64,000 bases of DNA from an uncultured Duncaniella sp. (lineage in GTDB: Bacteria; Bacteroidota; Bacteroidia; Bacteroidales; Muribaculaceae). Position 1 is the first letter of the stretch. Each line of letters opens with the position of its first letter. Positions 53,717 to 62,713 of this stretch are shown here, in pieces. The notes below the pieces were generated by a model. That model was not told the DNA's origin and did no database searches. It saw nothing but the letters and a program-made list of their open reading frames with translations. The position numbers and the translations under genes were made by a program. The stretch spans positions 310,001 to 374,000 of the forward strand of contig CAJTQR010000002.1 of NCBI GenBank assembly GCA_910578515.1. The letters run 5' to 3'.

Positions 53717-54435
53717 TCTGTAAATGAGACGGAGAGCGTTCCGTCACCGACAAGATTCATACCTTTGACTGAGAGCCAATCGGAATTGCCATTATTTGTA
53801 ATTATGTAAGAATGGCTTGGTTGGGGAGTATTCAATCCGGCAACAATCAATATTCCGGCATCCGGATTTGAGGTATCACCCAAAGAAATCTGATATAGAT
53901 AGAATTTTGATGAACTGTTGGCTGACACATTCATGGTGACATATCGAGGTGCATAAAACTGTCGAGCATCGTTTCGTTCCGAAGTCACTATCATTTGAGC
54001 AAGTGGTGTCGTGTTTCTTGAAGGCACAGTCAACTTCTCAATCTTAAAGTTTTCAGAGGTGCTACATTCAATCAATTTATCCGACGAATAAGTAGAATAG
54101 ATGATAGCTGTTGATATGCCGGACTTCTTTATAGATTGAATCATTACATTGACATCCTCCATTTCTCGGCTGAACTTGTCACGGTTTACGAAGCTGACCA
54201 TCATTAGCTCCTCCCGGCTACGATTGACTACATAATCGGAGACATTGATTTTCTTATCGGGATTGATGAAAAACGCACCTGTGGCGTTATCTACATCTAC
54301 AAACTGTGCCAAAATCTCAGCATCGGTTTCATAGGCACGGATTGGCGACGGTTCGTTGAAAAACGTACTGTCATCGCTGCATGAAGTTACAAGCAGTCCA
54401 ACTAACAATGACAATGAGAACAAAATCTTTTTCAT
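53713..54435 (-). CDS. Hypothetical lipoprotein
   Basis: 240 residues. Lipobox LLVTSC (Cys about 19). The body carries beta strands and several Asn/Ser-rich loops; no family recognised. It ends in a four-base overlap with the next lipoprotein gene. Upstream is a 200-base leader with two large inverted repeats and a minus-strand -7 box (TAACTTTG near 54696-54703). Confidence 0.75.
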   Translation of the reverse strand: MKKILFSLSLLVGLLVTSCSDDSTFFNEPSPIRAYETDAEILAQFVDVDNATGAFFINPDKKINVSDYVVNRSREELMMVSFVNRDKFSREMEDVNVMIQSIKKSGISTAIIYSTYSSDKLIECSTSENFKIEKLTVPSRNTTPLAQMIVTSERNDARQFYAPRYVTMNVSANSSSKFYLYQISLGDTSNPDAGILIVAGLNTPQPSHSYIITNNGNSDWLSVKGMNLVGDGTLSVSFTE

Positions 54436-54453
54436 ATGTTCCTACAATTCTCC

Positions 54454-54504
54454 AGTTGGCTCATGGGAGAGAGTTAAGTTATAATGCAGAAACGTGAGCC
54501 AACT
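54454..54504 (-). repeat. Inverted repeat in the leader of the lipoprotein pair
   Basis: AGTTGGCTCA (54454-54463) / TGAGCCAACT (54495-54504), loop of 31 bases, 19 bases before the ATG at 54435 on the minus strand. Confidence 0.7.
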
Positions 54505-54515
54505 ATGCCACGTCT

Positions 54516-54632
54516 AAACTGATGGTCGTAGGAAACCTTTGATGCAGATGTAACAATAGTGACCCACGCATATGCGTGAGAACCACTATGCCATCTCTTG
54601 CATCAGATGAAAATTTCCTACGTTTTCAGTTT
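54516..54632 (-). ncRNA. Large nested hairpin in the leader (possible cis-regulatory RNA)
   Basis: Paired blocks nest over 117 bases: AAACTGA/TCAGTTT, CGTAGGAAA/TTTCCTACG, TGATGCA/TGCATCA, and at the tip a 14-base palindrome CACGCATATGCGTG (54565-54578). Symmetric bulges separate the blocks. It lies between the promoter-like box near 54700 and the lipoprotein start, so in RNA it would form a long stem in the 5' leader. It matches no riboswitch I recognise. Confidence 0.55.
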
Positions 54633-54890
54633 ACAAGATGAGCATAACGCTTCTTATTTTCGAAATGTCTTGATAGTCCGAGAACTACCATATGCAAAGT
54701 TAATCAGAATAGTTGAGTTTTTGCGATATTGAGAGCCATAAAATGAGAGCGATTTATTGAAAAGGTACAAATTTAACATTTCATCGCCTCATTCCTCTGC
54801 GTTGTGGCTGTTCAAAATCCTCCATGACAGCATGGAAAGAAGAAGTGAGGCGGTCGAGTTCCTTGCAGCCCTTGTCAAATTCCTTGTTGG

Positions 54891-55388
54891 TCAGAAACGG
54901 TCGGACGAATACCTTGACAAAATGGGCGTTTGATTCTGGATTGTCCGTCCAAGCACTTTCACCAACTGGCTCAGTTCATCGTATTTCTGCGAGGCAATAT
55001 GCTCATTGACAACATATCCCTGTAACAGATATTGCTTCAATACCTTATTTGCCCAGATACGGAAAGCCGTGGCATTCTTTGAATTGACACGGTAACCGAC
55101 AGATAAAATAGCATCGAGATTATAATGGTCAACAACTTCAACCGATGAACCTCGAAAACCACGATTCACGACTGTTTCCATTTTGGAAATAGTCGCGTCG
55201 CGCTCCAATTCTCCCGATGCAAATATATTTTTCAGATGTTTGGAAATCGCAGGAACCTTAGTGCCGAAAAGTTCTGCAATCTGACGCTGAGTAAGCCAGA
55301 TTGTTTCTCCCCGCACTGTCACATCCAACTGAGTCTCCCCATTTGGCGTTTGGTAAATCATCAGTTGTGTATTGTTGTTTATATTCAT
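54891..55388 (-). pseudogene. Truncated RhuM-family gene
   Basis: 166 residues from the ATG at 55388 (MNINNNTQLMIYQTPNGE); the longer frame to 55457 lacks family support. The RhuM domain is clear (IWLTQRQIAELFGTKVPAIS, YNLDAILSVGYRVNSKNATA, then RIWANKVLKQYLLQGYVVNE) and closely follows the first 155 residues of the RhuM-Doc protein at 36.9-37.9 kb, up to LGRTIQNQ. Then the frame is lost; another frame downstream encodes NKEFDKGCKELDRLTSSFHA to a stop near 54785, so a deletion or fusion has removed the rest. Probably dead. Confidence 0.7.
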
Positions 55389-55479
55389 GTCGCAAATATA
55401 ATCAAAATAGCTGATATTACGACACTTCCAGAAATTAATGGCGACAGAAGATTTCACTCCTCACTTCTTCGCATCTGTT

Positions 55480-55908
55480 TCATTTGGCAATCGTGTTTGT
55501 GATGATGTTATCAGGATTCATGGGTGTTTGGTCACAAAGCTCAAGGTTCTTGACCATGTGTATGGTTCCCTGTTTATATTTCTGAAAATGTTCTGAGGTG
55601 ATATGCGATTTATATGCCTCCTGCGAGGAATATGTCTCCAATATCGTAATCATGCAAGGATTCGCTTTGTCCTGCATGGCATACATAGTCAGCACCCCCG
55701 GTTCGGTGCACAGGGATTTTGTTCCGACCTCGACTGCAAACTCCATATATTCATCAAGATATTGGGGATAGACCTCAATTTTTGACAATCGGACTATACC
55801 GTCAGTCGCCATCTTTTCTTTCTCTACCATATTATGTGAATGTGCGCACAATGAGAGGCATGTCACCGCGCCGAGGATTATTGCTCTAAATCTATTTTTT
55901 GTTGCCAT
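55480..55908 (-). CDS. Antibiotic-biosynthesis-monooxygenase (ABM) family protein, exported
   Basis: 142 residues. Signal-like start (MATKNRFRAIILGAVTCLSL) then an ABM ferredoxin-like domain (about 40-130: VRLSKIEVYPQYLDEYMEFA, GVLTMYAMQDKANPCMITIL, YSSQEAYKSH). Small ABM proteins act as quinol or heme oxygenases or have no catalysis. The ATG at 55908 overlaps the HxlR gene by 17 bases; an ATG at 55920 is also possible. With the HxlR regulator it forms a likely two-gene unit. Confidence 0.83.
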   Translation of the reverse strand: MATKNRFRAIILGAVTCLSLCAHSHNMVEKEKMATDGIVRLSKIEVYPQYLDEYMEFAVEVGTKSLCTEPGVLTMYAMQDKANPCMITILETYSSQEAYKSHITSEHFQKYKQGTIHMVKNLELCDQTPMNPDNIITNTIAK

Positions 55909-56251
55909 ATTTCTTTTCAAAGAGGGCGAAATGCTCCTCTCCCCATTTAAGCATTGAGTCGATTATCGGCAAAAGAGACTTGCCAAGTTCTGTGATTACA
56001 TACTCCGAGCGCGGAGGCAATTCCGGATATATGGTTTTGGTTACAAGCCCATCCTCCACCATCTCCTTCAGTTGGATATCCAGCACTCTTGGCGCAGCCT
56101 CCGGAAGAGATTTATGAATCTCGCTCGGACGCATAGCGTTGCCCGAACGCAACTCATCAAGTATACAAGACTTCCATTTGGATTCAATCAGGCTCATTGT
56201 GAGCCGCAGTGGACAATCCAAATCCACAGGTATTTTCTTTTCGTATGCCAT
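55892..56251 (-). CDS. HxlR/DUF24-family transcriptional regulator
   Basis: 119 residues. CPLRLTMSLIESKWKSCILDEL and RPSEIHKSLPEAAPRVLDIQLKEMV (about 13-60, in separate stretches) are HxlR motifs; Cys13 lies at the redox-cysteine position. A -7 box on the minus strand (TAACTTTG at 56311-56318) serves it, and the inverted repeat at 56342-56380 lies between it and the divergent NTF2-like gene. Confidence 0.92.
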   Translation of the reverse strand: MAYEKKIPVDLDCPLRLTMSLIESKWKSCILDELRSGNAMRPSEIHKSLPEAAPRVLDIQLKEMVEDGLVTKTIYPELPPRSEYVITELGKSLLPIIDSMLKWGEEHFALFEKKYGNKK

Positions 56252-56341
56252 TGCAGATAATTTTAGCCTTTATGCAAATGCGAAGCATCCGCGTGTGAAA
56301 TTATTCACTGCAAAGTTAGTCAATATCCTTGATAATCAGAA

Positions 56342-56380
56342 TACCGAAAAATTTTTCCATACATGAAAAATTTTTCGGTA
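56342..56380. promoter_or_regulatory. 39-base inverted repeat, probable HxlR operator
   Basis: 16-bp perfect arms (TACCGAAAAATTTTTC / GAAAAATTTTTCGGTA) around CATACAT, directly upstream of the -33 region of the NTF2-like gene and 91 bases before the HxlR start. HxlR proteins bind such dyads as dimers. Confidence 0.65.
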
Positions 56381-56412
56381 CTTGATTTTAGAGTATTATC
56401 ATTATAATTTTG
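56381..56412 (+). promoter_or_regulatory. Promoter of the NTF2-like gene
   Basis: CTTG at 56381-56384, 20 bases, TAATTTTG at 56405-56412, 58 bases before the ATG. Confidence 0.65.
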
Positions 56413-56470
56413 CACTCATTAATCGTCGTAAGACGTTTGACTACACCAGAAATATCAAATAAATACAGTT

Positions 56471-57253
56471 ATGAGAGATACAATCAAGGAATACGAGGCA
56501 GTGGCAAAGGCCGCTGAAAATTTCGTAAAGAGCGTTGCCGAGGGCAACAGTGCTTATGCAAAACAACTTTTCACTGACGATGCGGTGCTTTTCGGTATGC
56601 TTGACGGTGTACTGGAGCATGGCTCTATCGAGCAGTTCTACCACAATGTCGATACCGTAGGGGCCGGCGATGATTTCAAGGCGCGTATTGATGTCCTTGC
56701 CGTAGAGGAGACCGTTGCCGTTGTACGTGTTCTTGAAGAGGGCTGGGGTGGACGCATTGACTTCACCGATTTCCTTCTGCTGTTGAAACTCAATGGTGAG
56801 TGGAAATGCGTGGCAAAGGCATACAATCAGAATTCCGATACCATACAGACCAGCATTGCTACTCCTCACCACACTATTGCCGCCAAATCTGATGCGCCAG
56901 CCAATGCCGAGGCGCCCGAAGGTATCGTAAAGGCAATAGAATATTACATTGATGGTGGACGCAAGGCTTCATCCGAAGTTGCCAGAAAAGGTTTTGCCGA
57001 GACAGCAACAATGTCATGGTATGAAAATGGCAAGCTCCAGAGTGTGCCCATTCAAGTCCTTTTAGACCTCTTCGACTCATGGGAACCGACCGAGGCGTCC
57101 TATAAAATCGTAAGCTGTGAGGTGGCTGATGATGTTGCTATGGTCACAATTGATTCTCAATTCGGCGATGCCGCTTACACTGACATGTTCACTCTCGTCA
57201 AAGATAGTGACGGATGGAAGATAGTGAGCAAAGTCTACCATACCAAGCCATAA
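56471..57253 (+). CDS. Tandem NTF2-like (SnoaL/lumazine-binding type) protein
   Basis: 260 residues, no signal peptide. Two NTF2-like cone domains: about 5-125 (VAKAAENFVKSVAEGNSAYA, DFLLLLKLNGEWKCVAKAYN) and about 150-260 (ALEYYIDGGRKAS-type helix, DMFTLVKDSDGWKIVSKVYH), joined by a linker. This is the putative lumazine-binding/nuclear-transport-factor-2 arrangement; the ligand or reaction is unknown. It is divergent from the HxlR-ABM pair across the operator at 56342, so it likely answers to the same signal. Confidence 0.88.
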   Translation: MRDTIKEYEAVAKAAENFVKSVAEGNSAYAKQLFTDDAVLFGMLDGVLEHGSIEQFYHNVDTVGAGDDFKARIDVLAVEETVAVVRVLEEGWGGRIDFTDFLLLLKLNGEWKCVAKAYNQNSDTIQTSIATPHHTIAAKSDAPANAEAPEGIVKAIEYYIDGGRKASSEVARKGFAETATMSWYENGKLQSVPIQVLLDLFDSWEPTEASYKIVSCEVADDVAMVTIDSQFGDAAYTDMFTLVKDSDGWKIVSKVYHTKP

Positions 57254-57292
57254 ATCACTGGAGTAACTAAGTCATAATCTGAAATAAATAAC

Positions 57293-57330
57293 GACCACGG
57301 CTATCCTGAATCTACAGGATAGCCGTGGTC
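57293..57330. terminator. Hairpin after the NTF2-like gene
   Basis: 16-bp perfect stem GACCACGGCTATCCTG / CAGGATAGCCGTGGTC, loop AATCTA, 39 bases past the stop. Confidence 0.8.
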
Positions 57331-57613
57331 ATAAAATATATATTTGATACGAGCCATACTTTGGGGACAAGTTACTGTAGGGTGATATTTTTCAAACGCG
57401 TCTATATACTTTCTTGCACCAACGATTCTGTATAATGCTCGCTTTTTCTTACGACATAATAACATAGGGTAACTTTATCGGCTACCATCTTTTTGCATTT
57501 AGTGGTGTTGATGAATTGATGTTTCTAATTATTTGATTAAGTTTGCGGTTAAAAATGTAACATAATCGTATTGGCACAGTATAATAACCAAACGGATAAA
57601 TATATCAAACAAT
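57331..57613. other. Gene-free stretch before the small operon
   Basis: No supported gene, repeat or full promoter seen. A TAACTTTA near 57469 is one base off the -7 consensus and could serve the operon at 57614. Confidence 0.4.
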
Positions 57614-57775
57614 ATGGGTAATAAAAACAACGAACATTCAGCATCTAATGAAATGACCGAAGCACGTAGACCAAAGAAAAGTCTTGCTCAACGCGCTAAA
57701 GAAAATGGGGCAATTCCTCATGACAAGTTCGCTCAAGAATGGATGCGGCGATTAGAAAACAGATTCAAGAAATAA
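57614..57775 (+). CDS. Small basic protein, possible antitoxin
   Basis: 53 residues (MGNKNNEHSASNEMTEARRP, then KKSLAQRAKENGAIPHDKFA). The first half is polar and likely disordered; the second is a basic helix. Its TAA overlaps the next ATG (TAATG), a coupling common in toxin-antitoxin pairs. Not recognised as a known family; the call is from context only. Confidence 0.5.
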   Translation: MGNKNNEHSASNEMTEARRPKKSLAQRAKENGAIPHDKFAQEWMRRLENRFKK

Positions 57776-58032
57776 TGGTAGTATATGACCAACAAATATT
57801 TAACAGAATAGATGATTTTCTAAACTATGTCATCGGGAATGATTTATGTTCGGTGACAAGAGCAAAAGAAAAATCATGGGCAATACTAAAACGTTTGCAA
57901 TCTTTAGATGGACCTTTTTGTACGGATAAGCCATCCGCCCATCGTTCATTCGGTATGAGGCAAGGCTATCTTTATGGCTTTTCAAAAATAAAAAGATTGA
58001 TTTTTGGAATTTATTATCGTGAAGTGGTTTAA
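57775..58032 (+). CDS. Small protein, possible ParE/RelE-like toxin
   Basis: 85 residues from the ATG at 57775, coupled to the upstream stop. Two helices (IFNRIDDFLNYVIGND, AKEKSWAILKRLQSL) followed by strands ending GYLYGFSKIKRLIFGIYYRE fit the helix-helix-sheet order of ParE/RelE toxins, but no family is recognised. A start at 57739 would overlap the first gene by 37 bases. Confidence 0.5.
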   Translation: MVVYDQQIFNRIDDFLNYVIGNDLCSVTRAKEKSWAILKRLQSLDGPFCTDKPSAHRSFGMRQGYLYGFSKIKRLIFGIYYREVV

Positions 58033-58154
58033 ACTTCTTATTTTTGTAATCAGTTATCGTTCATTCATCATATTATTACCTTAAATTTTAGGTTCGTTGT
58101 CCTATACGTGCTGATTTGGGGTGTATTTTCAAATAATAATTAAAATTGCAACGT

Positions 58155-58850
58155 ATGTCGTACAAACAGTTTATAATCATCGCCGGGGCTATTATGTCGA
58201 CCATAGGTCTCGATGCCCAAAATCCCGACTGGGCCAAACTCGGTCGTTATGCCGAAGCCAACAAGCAACTCATAGCCACAGCCCCTGTCAGTGAAGGGAG
58301 GGTAGTGCTGATAGGCAATTCCATCACAGATTGCTGGCCCGGAAATCATAAGGAATTCTTCACAGAAAACGGTTTGATAGGACGTGGTATCAGCGGACAG
58401 ACCTCCTATCAGTTCATAGTCCGCTTCAGGGAGGATGTCGTTGCCTTGCGCCCGGAAATAGTGGTGATAAATGTTGCGACCAACGACATTGCCGAAAATA
58501 CCGGTCCTTACGACCAATCGCGCACACTCGGCAATATCAAGTCAATGGTTGAGATTGCCCGCGCCAACGGCATAAAGGTCATACTCACATCCGTATTGCC
58601 GACCGACCGTTTCGGGTGGCGTCCGGAAATAGAGGATGTGGTCGGAAAAATCAGCCGCCTTAACAACGCAATCAGAGACTATGCCCAAAGCGAGGGGATG
58701 CCTTACGTGGACTACTATTCCGCAATGGTCGATTCATCTACCGGTGCCATGAAAGAGGGATTGAGCAGCGACGGAGTGCATCCCAATAAGGAGGGATATG
58801 CTATAATGGAGGAAATATTGCTTCCGGTGATAGAACGTCTCCGAAAATAA
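58155..58850 (+). CDS. SGNH/GDSL-type esterase, exported
   Basis: 231 residues from the ATG at 58155. Signal peptide (FIIIAGAIMSTIGLDAQ), then the SGNH blocks in order: GNSIT with the nucleophile Ser (block I, about 50-54), GRGISGQTS (block II), the Asn of VATNDI (block III) and DGVHPN with the Asp-His pair (block V). It should remove acetyl or other acyl groups from glycans in the periplasm. The GH2 gene 119 bases downstream suggests joint action on a decorated glycan. Confidence 0.92.
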   Translation: MSYKQFIIIAGAIMSTIGLDAQNPDWAKLGRYAEANKQLIATAPVSEGRVVLIGNSITDCWPGNHKEFFTENGLIGRGISGQTSYQFIVRFREDVVALRPEIVVINVATNDIAENTGPYDQSRTLGNIKSMVEIARANGIKVILTSVLPTDRFGWRPEIEDVVGKISRLNNAIRDYAQSEGMPYVDYYSAMVDSSTGAMKEGLSSDGVHPNKEGYAIMEEILLPVIERLRK

Positions 58851-58969
58851 GAAGCTGCCGCTGAATGCGGTGGCGATAAGTGGCGGGTTTGTCTTGTGAT
58901 GGCATTAACCCGCTGCAAAACCGGTAAGGTCAATTTCGATAGGCTATAAGATAAAAAAATTATAATATC

Positions 58970-60787
58970 ATGAATCTGTTTTTTAAAATAGGATGCGTTG
59001 CCACACTACTTTTCTCTGCCATAGGTCTGGGGGCGACGCCGCGTGCGGAGTATCCGCGACCGCAGTTCGAACGAGCCGACTGGCAGAATCTCAATGGTGA
59101 GTGGACTTATCAGCTTGACCTCGGCAAGTCGGGCATGAACCGCCATCTCTACGAGAGCAAAGGATTTGACGATAAGATTACTGTGCCATTCTGCGCCGAG
59201 AGCAAACTGTCGGGGGTGGAACATAAGGATTTCATACCTGCCATGTGGTATCACCGTCAGATACAGATTCCGGAATCATGGCAAGGAAAACGGACCATGC
59301 TCAATTTCGGAGGCGTGGATTTTTTCACAGGTGTATATCTCGACGGTAAACTTGTGGCCCGTCATTGGGGTGGCAATTCTCCATTCTCATGTGATATTAC
59401 TGAATATGTAAAGGATGGCAAGCCACATGACCTTGTGGTGAGGGTTGAGGATGACCTGCGCAGCAGTACACAGCCCTCGGGTAAGCAGTGCAAAAATTAT
59501 TTCTCCTCCGGTCCGAACTACACCCGCACTACCGGCATCTGGCAGACCGTGTGGATGGAACCTGTATCGGACCTCGGTCTGAAAAGCGTATATATCATTC
59601 CTGACCTTGACAACAGCCAGTTCATTGTGAAGCCCGATTTCCGTAATCTGCAGTCGGGACAGACCTTTGAGGTGAAGTTTAAGGATGGCAATCGGGTGGT
59701 GGCATCCTCCCGTCAGAGTGCATCTCCCGTGCTCAGCATTCCTCTTAAAATCAAGAATGTGAAGACATGGTCGCCCGAACATCCCTTCCTCTACGATGTT
59801 GAGATGAATGTCTACGACAGTAATGGAAATATAGTTGACCGTGTGAACTCCTATGCCGGCATGCGCAAAGTCCATGTGGAAGGTAACCAATATTTCCTTA
59901 ACAACCAGCCTTACTATCTGCGTCTTGTGCTCGACCAGGGATTCTACCCCGACGGTATCTGGACCGCTCCGTCCGACGAGGCTCTGCGCAATGATATCGA
60001 ACTCTCGAAGGCTGCCGGATTCAATGGTGCGCGTCTCCATCAGAAAGTATTCGAGGAACGTTACCACTATTGGGCTGACAAATTAGGCTATCTCACCTGG
60101 GGCGAGGCTCCGAGCTGGGGCGCCAACCTCAATAACCCGCTGTCAGGCCGCAACTTCCTGCCCGAATGGGAGAGTGTGGTGGTGCGTGACCGTAACCATC
60201 CTTCAATCATTGCTTGGACTCCGTTCAACGAGACTTGGGAACGCCCCGACAACGACGAGGCAGCGCTTCAGCATGACCGTATCATCGAGGATGTCTACCG
60301 CATCACCAAGAATCTTGACTATCGTCCGGTAAATGATGCCTCAGGCAACTATCACGTAATCACCGACCTCTGGACAGTCCACACTTATCAGCAGAATCCC
60401 GAACGCCTGGCTGAATGGTTTGAGCTCAAGGATGGCCGCTATCCCTGTCAGGACCCACGGCGCGATGTGCCCTACTCAGGTCAGCCATTTTTCGTGGATG
60501 AATTCGGTGGCATCAAGTGGGTTATTGGCAAGCAGTATGCCGACAACACTTGGGGCTATGGCGAAGGTCCACGCACCGAGGAGGAATTCTACGAGCGTCT
60601 TGAAGGTCTGGTGGACGCTATCAACAATGTGCCTTACATGTCGGGCTACTGCTACACCCAGCTCACCGATGTGGAGCAGGAGCAGAACGGTATCTATAAC
60701 TACGACCGCACTCCTAAATTCAACATGGAGCGCATAAAAGCAATTTTCAGCAAAGTGCCTGAAAAATTCACAGTCAATAAAAAGTAA
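58970..60787 (+). CDS. Glycoside hydrolase family 2 enzyme
   Basis: 605 residues. Signal peptide (about 1-22, IGLGATPRAEY), sugar-binding domain (about 30-200), immunoglobulin-like domain (about 205-290) and TIM barrel (about 295-600). The acid/base is the Glu of AWTPFNETW near residue 423 and the nucleophile the Glu of FFVDEFGGIKW near 514. Family 2 includes beta-galactosidases, mannosidases and glucuronidases; the substrate is not set by sequence alone. It lacks the extra C-terminal domains of LacZ. A terminator follows. Confidence 0.92.
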   Translation: MNLFFKIGCVATLLFSAIGLGATPRAEYPRPQFERADWQNLNGEWTYQLDLGKSGMNRHLYESKGFDDKITVPFCAESKLSGVEHKDFIPAMWYHRQIQIPESWQGKRTMLNFGGVDFFTGVYLDGKLVARHWGGNSPFSCDITEYVKDGKPHDLVVRVEDDLRSSTQPSGKQCKNYFSSGPNYTRTTGIWQTVWMEPVSDLGLKSVYIIPDLDNSQFIVKPDFRNLQSGQTFEVKFKDGNRVVASSRQSASPVLSIPLKIKNVKTWSPEHPFLYDVEMNVYDSNGNIVDRVNSYAGMRKVHVEGNQYFLNNQPYYLRLVLDQGFYPDGIWTAPSDEALRNDIELSKAAGFNGARLHQKVFEERYHYWADKLGYLTWGEAPSWGANLNNPLSGRNFLPEWESVVVRDRNHPSIIAWTPFNETWERPDNDEAALQHDRIIEDVYRITKNLDYRPVNDASGNYHVITDLWTVHTYQQNPERLAEWFELKDGRYPCQDPRRDVPYSGQPFFVDEFGGIKWVIGKQYADNTWGYGEGPRTEEEFYERLEGLVDAINNVPYMSGYCYTQLTDVEQEQNGIYNYDRTPKFNMERIKAIFSKVPEKFTVNKK

Positions 60788-60810
60788 AAAGTTTAAATCA
60801 GTTCAATGAA

Positions 60811-60843
60811 GGAGGCTGCAGTTCACAATGAACTGCAGCCTCC
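60811..60843. terminator. Hairpin between GH2 and fimbrillin genes
   Basis: 15-bp perfect stem GGAGGCTGCAGTTCA / TGAACTGCAGCCTCC, loop CAA, then TTT on the plus strand; between convergent genes, so it may stop both. Confidence 0.8.
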
Positions 60844-60947
60844 TTTCGTTATTGTCATCATTCACAGGCTATATGCCGCATTTGGGGCAGATGCCTTTGA
60901 TTATCAGATGATGGAATGAGTAGTTTTACTCATCGGGGATTTCCCAA

Positions 60948-62624
60948 TCAATCCAAATGGTTCTCGCCGATGGGCCATACGGCGTAGAGGATGCGGAATC
61001 TTGTGGGGTCGTCTTTCGGAATGGTGATGGTTGGTTTCGACGGTATTAGCAGGTCAGCCGGATTAGTCTCACCGATTGCCCACTTATCTTCGAAGATAAG
61101 TGGAGTGGGACTGTAATATTTAAATCCTTTAAATCTGCCTTCACCTTCATATTTAGAATGAAGTTCCATCGGGGCTTCCAGATTCTCAACAATATGGTCG
61201 CACCAGCACACGAACCCATAATCGTCTAACTGATATTCCCAGTATATATCATTTGCGGGGTCGTTCCAGTTTGTATTGCTCTTGTTGTTATAGAAGTACG
61301 GAATTTCAAACACGGCATCTTTCACTTCTCCTTTTTCCAAATCCAAATCAAATTTGGTCATTATATAGTAAGCGCTACCGTTTCTGAATCGACCTTTAAG
61401 GGCATCGAGAACAAGAGTGTAGGAATCGTTGCTTGGGGTATTTACTACAATATCTTCTACCCCTCGGTGGTCAGTGTCAATCCAATCTTCGACGGTCGCA
61501 TCGAGTTTCACGGATGTCAGACCGATGTGAAGCACGAAATTATACGATTTGCCGGCGTGGAACTGGAATTTGAAAGGTGCTGTTATCTCGCTTGTGATTT
61601 TGCTTTGACCACCTGCGAGCTTGGGGTCCTCGGTGATGACATCAAAATTGACGGTCACCATGATGGGGATGTCTTCGTTGGAGTATTTGTCTATAACGGG
61701 AGTGGGCATCACCATCAGGTATTTATTGTCCTTGGTGAGTGGCTTCACTGTGGTGGCGTCATCGGGAGTGAGTGTGTTATTAACGAAATCGCCATTTTCA
61801 GCGGTGAGTGTGTAAGTTTGTGATTTGATTTTATAATTCTCCCACTCGCCGGTGCGGAGATTGAGGTCGCCACTTTCTCCAAATTCACTTGAGGTAAACG
61901 ACACACTGTTGATTACCACAGTCGAATTTTCAGAAAGCGCAATGTTATGCTTGCTCAACTCATCGGTGCCGTTATCTTCATTACCATTTTCTACACTATT
62001 CTCATCGATGACAGCCACGCGCTTGAAGCATACGCGCGACAGCGCGTGCTTGAATCTGAGATTCACCTTCTCTGCGATGGTCTGCTTGCGAATGTCCATC
62101 GCATTGTTGCAATAGAGCAGGTCAATCTGATTGTCGACGTTCTCGTCCATCTTGAACGAGAGTTTGGGGTCGCCGGCAGTGGTGTTGGAGGTGAAGCCGG
62201 TGATGCCTGTGGCACCGAAGGTGTCGGTGTAAGGGGCGTAGGCGAAGAACGATACTTTTTCTAAGGGATTATTCGGCCAATACTTCACGGGGGAGTACTG
62301 CCACACTCCGCCGTCGGCGTCCTCACCCTTCCATTTCACTTCCTGATTGTACATGAAGTTGGGCGTATGGTCAGGGTCCTCCAGTTTATAATCATCTTCT
62401 TTGGTGTAGTATCCGAATACACCGAACCCTTTTTTCTTTAGAGCGGGAAGGTCCATCACTGTTGCGCGTGATTCGGGCGCGGTCGACAGATAGGTGCCGA
62501 ACTCAACGGCGTCACCTTCCGGATTCTTGACGTTGCTGCTGAACAGCTCTTCATCCTGAGTACAGCTGACTGTCGCAGTCGCTGCAATGGCTACGAAAGC
62601 CATCAGAATCTTATTAGCTTTCAT
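60948..62624 (-). CDS. Fimbrillin-family lipoprotein
   Basis: 558 residues. Lipobox AATATVSC (Cys about 20), then an N-terminal beta domain with AVEFGTYLS, RATVMDL and GVFGYYT, and further paired beta strands (LRFKHALSRVCF, YLMVMPTPV, YNFVLHIGL). This is the Mfa-like/FimA-type fimbrillin fold, exported as a lipoprotein and cut at an Arg site in fimbrial assembly (an Arg occurs in PESRATV). Last gene of the minus-strand fimbrial-type operon; 89 bases after the DUF5119 gene. Confidence 0.9.
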   Translation of the reverse strand: MKANKILMAFVAIAATATVSCTQDEELFSSNVKNPEGDAVEFGTYLSTAPESRATVMDLPALKKKGFGVFGYYTKEDDYKLEDPDHTPNFMYNQEVKWKGEDADGGVWQYSPVKYWPNNPLEKVSFFAYAPYTDTFGATGITGFTSNTTAGDPKLSFKMDENVDNQIDLLYCNNAMDIRKQTIAEKVNLRFKHALSRVCFKRVAVIDENSVENGNEDNGTDELSKHNIALSENSTVVINSVSFTSSEFGESGDLNLRTGEWENYKIKSQTYTLTAENGDFVNNTLTPDDATTVKPLTKDNKYLMVMPTPVIDKYSNEDIPIMVTVNFDVITEDPKLAGGQSKITSEITAPFKFQFHAGKSYNFVLHIGLTSVKLDATVEDWIDTDHRGVEDIVVNTPSNDSYTLVLDALKGRFRNGSAYYIMTKFDLDLEKGEVKDAVFEIPYFYNNKSNTNWNDPANDIYWEYQLDDYGFVCWCDHIVENLEAPMELHSKYEGEGRFKGFKYYSPTPLIFEDKWAIGETNPADLLIPSKPTITIPKDDPTRFRILYAVWPIGENHLD

Positions 62625-62713
62625 GTAAAAAAACTTGTTTTTTTTGATTAATTATTGGTTTATAATTGTTTTGATGATTAATGTTTTGATGATTGATATT
62701 GAGCGGTATAGTT

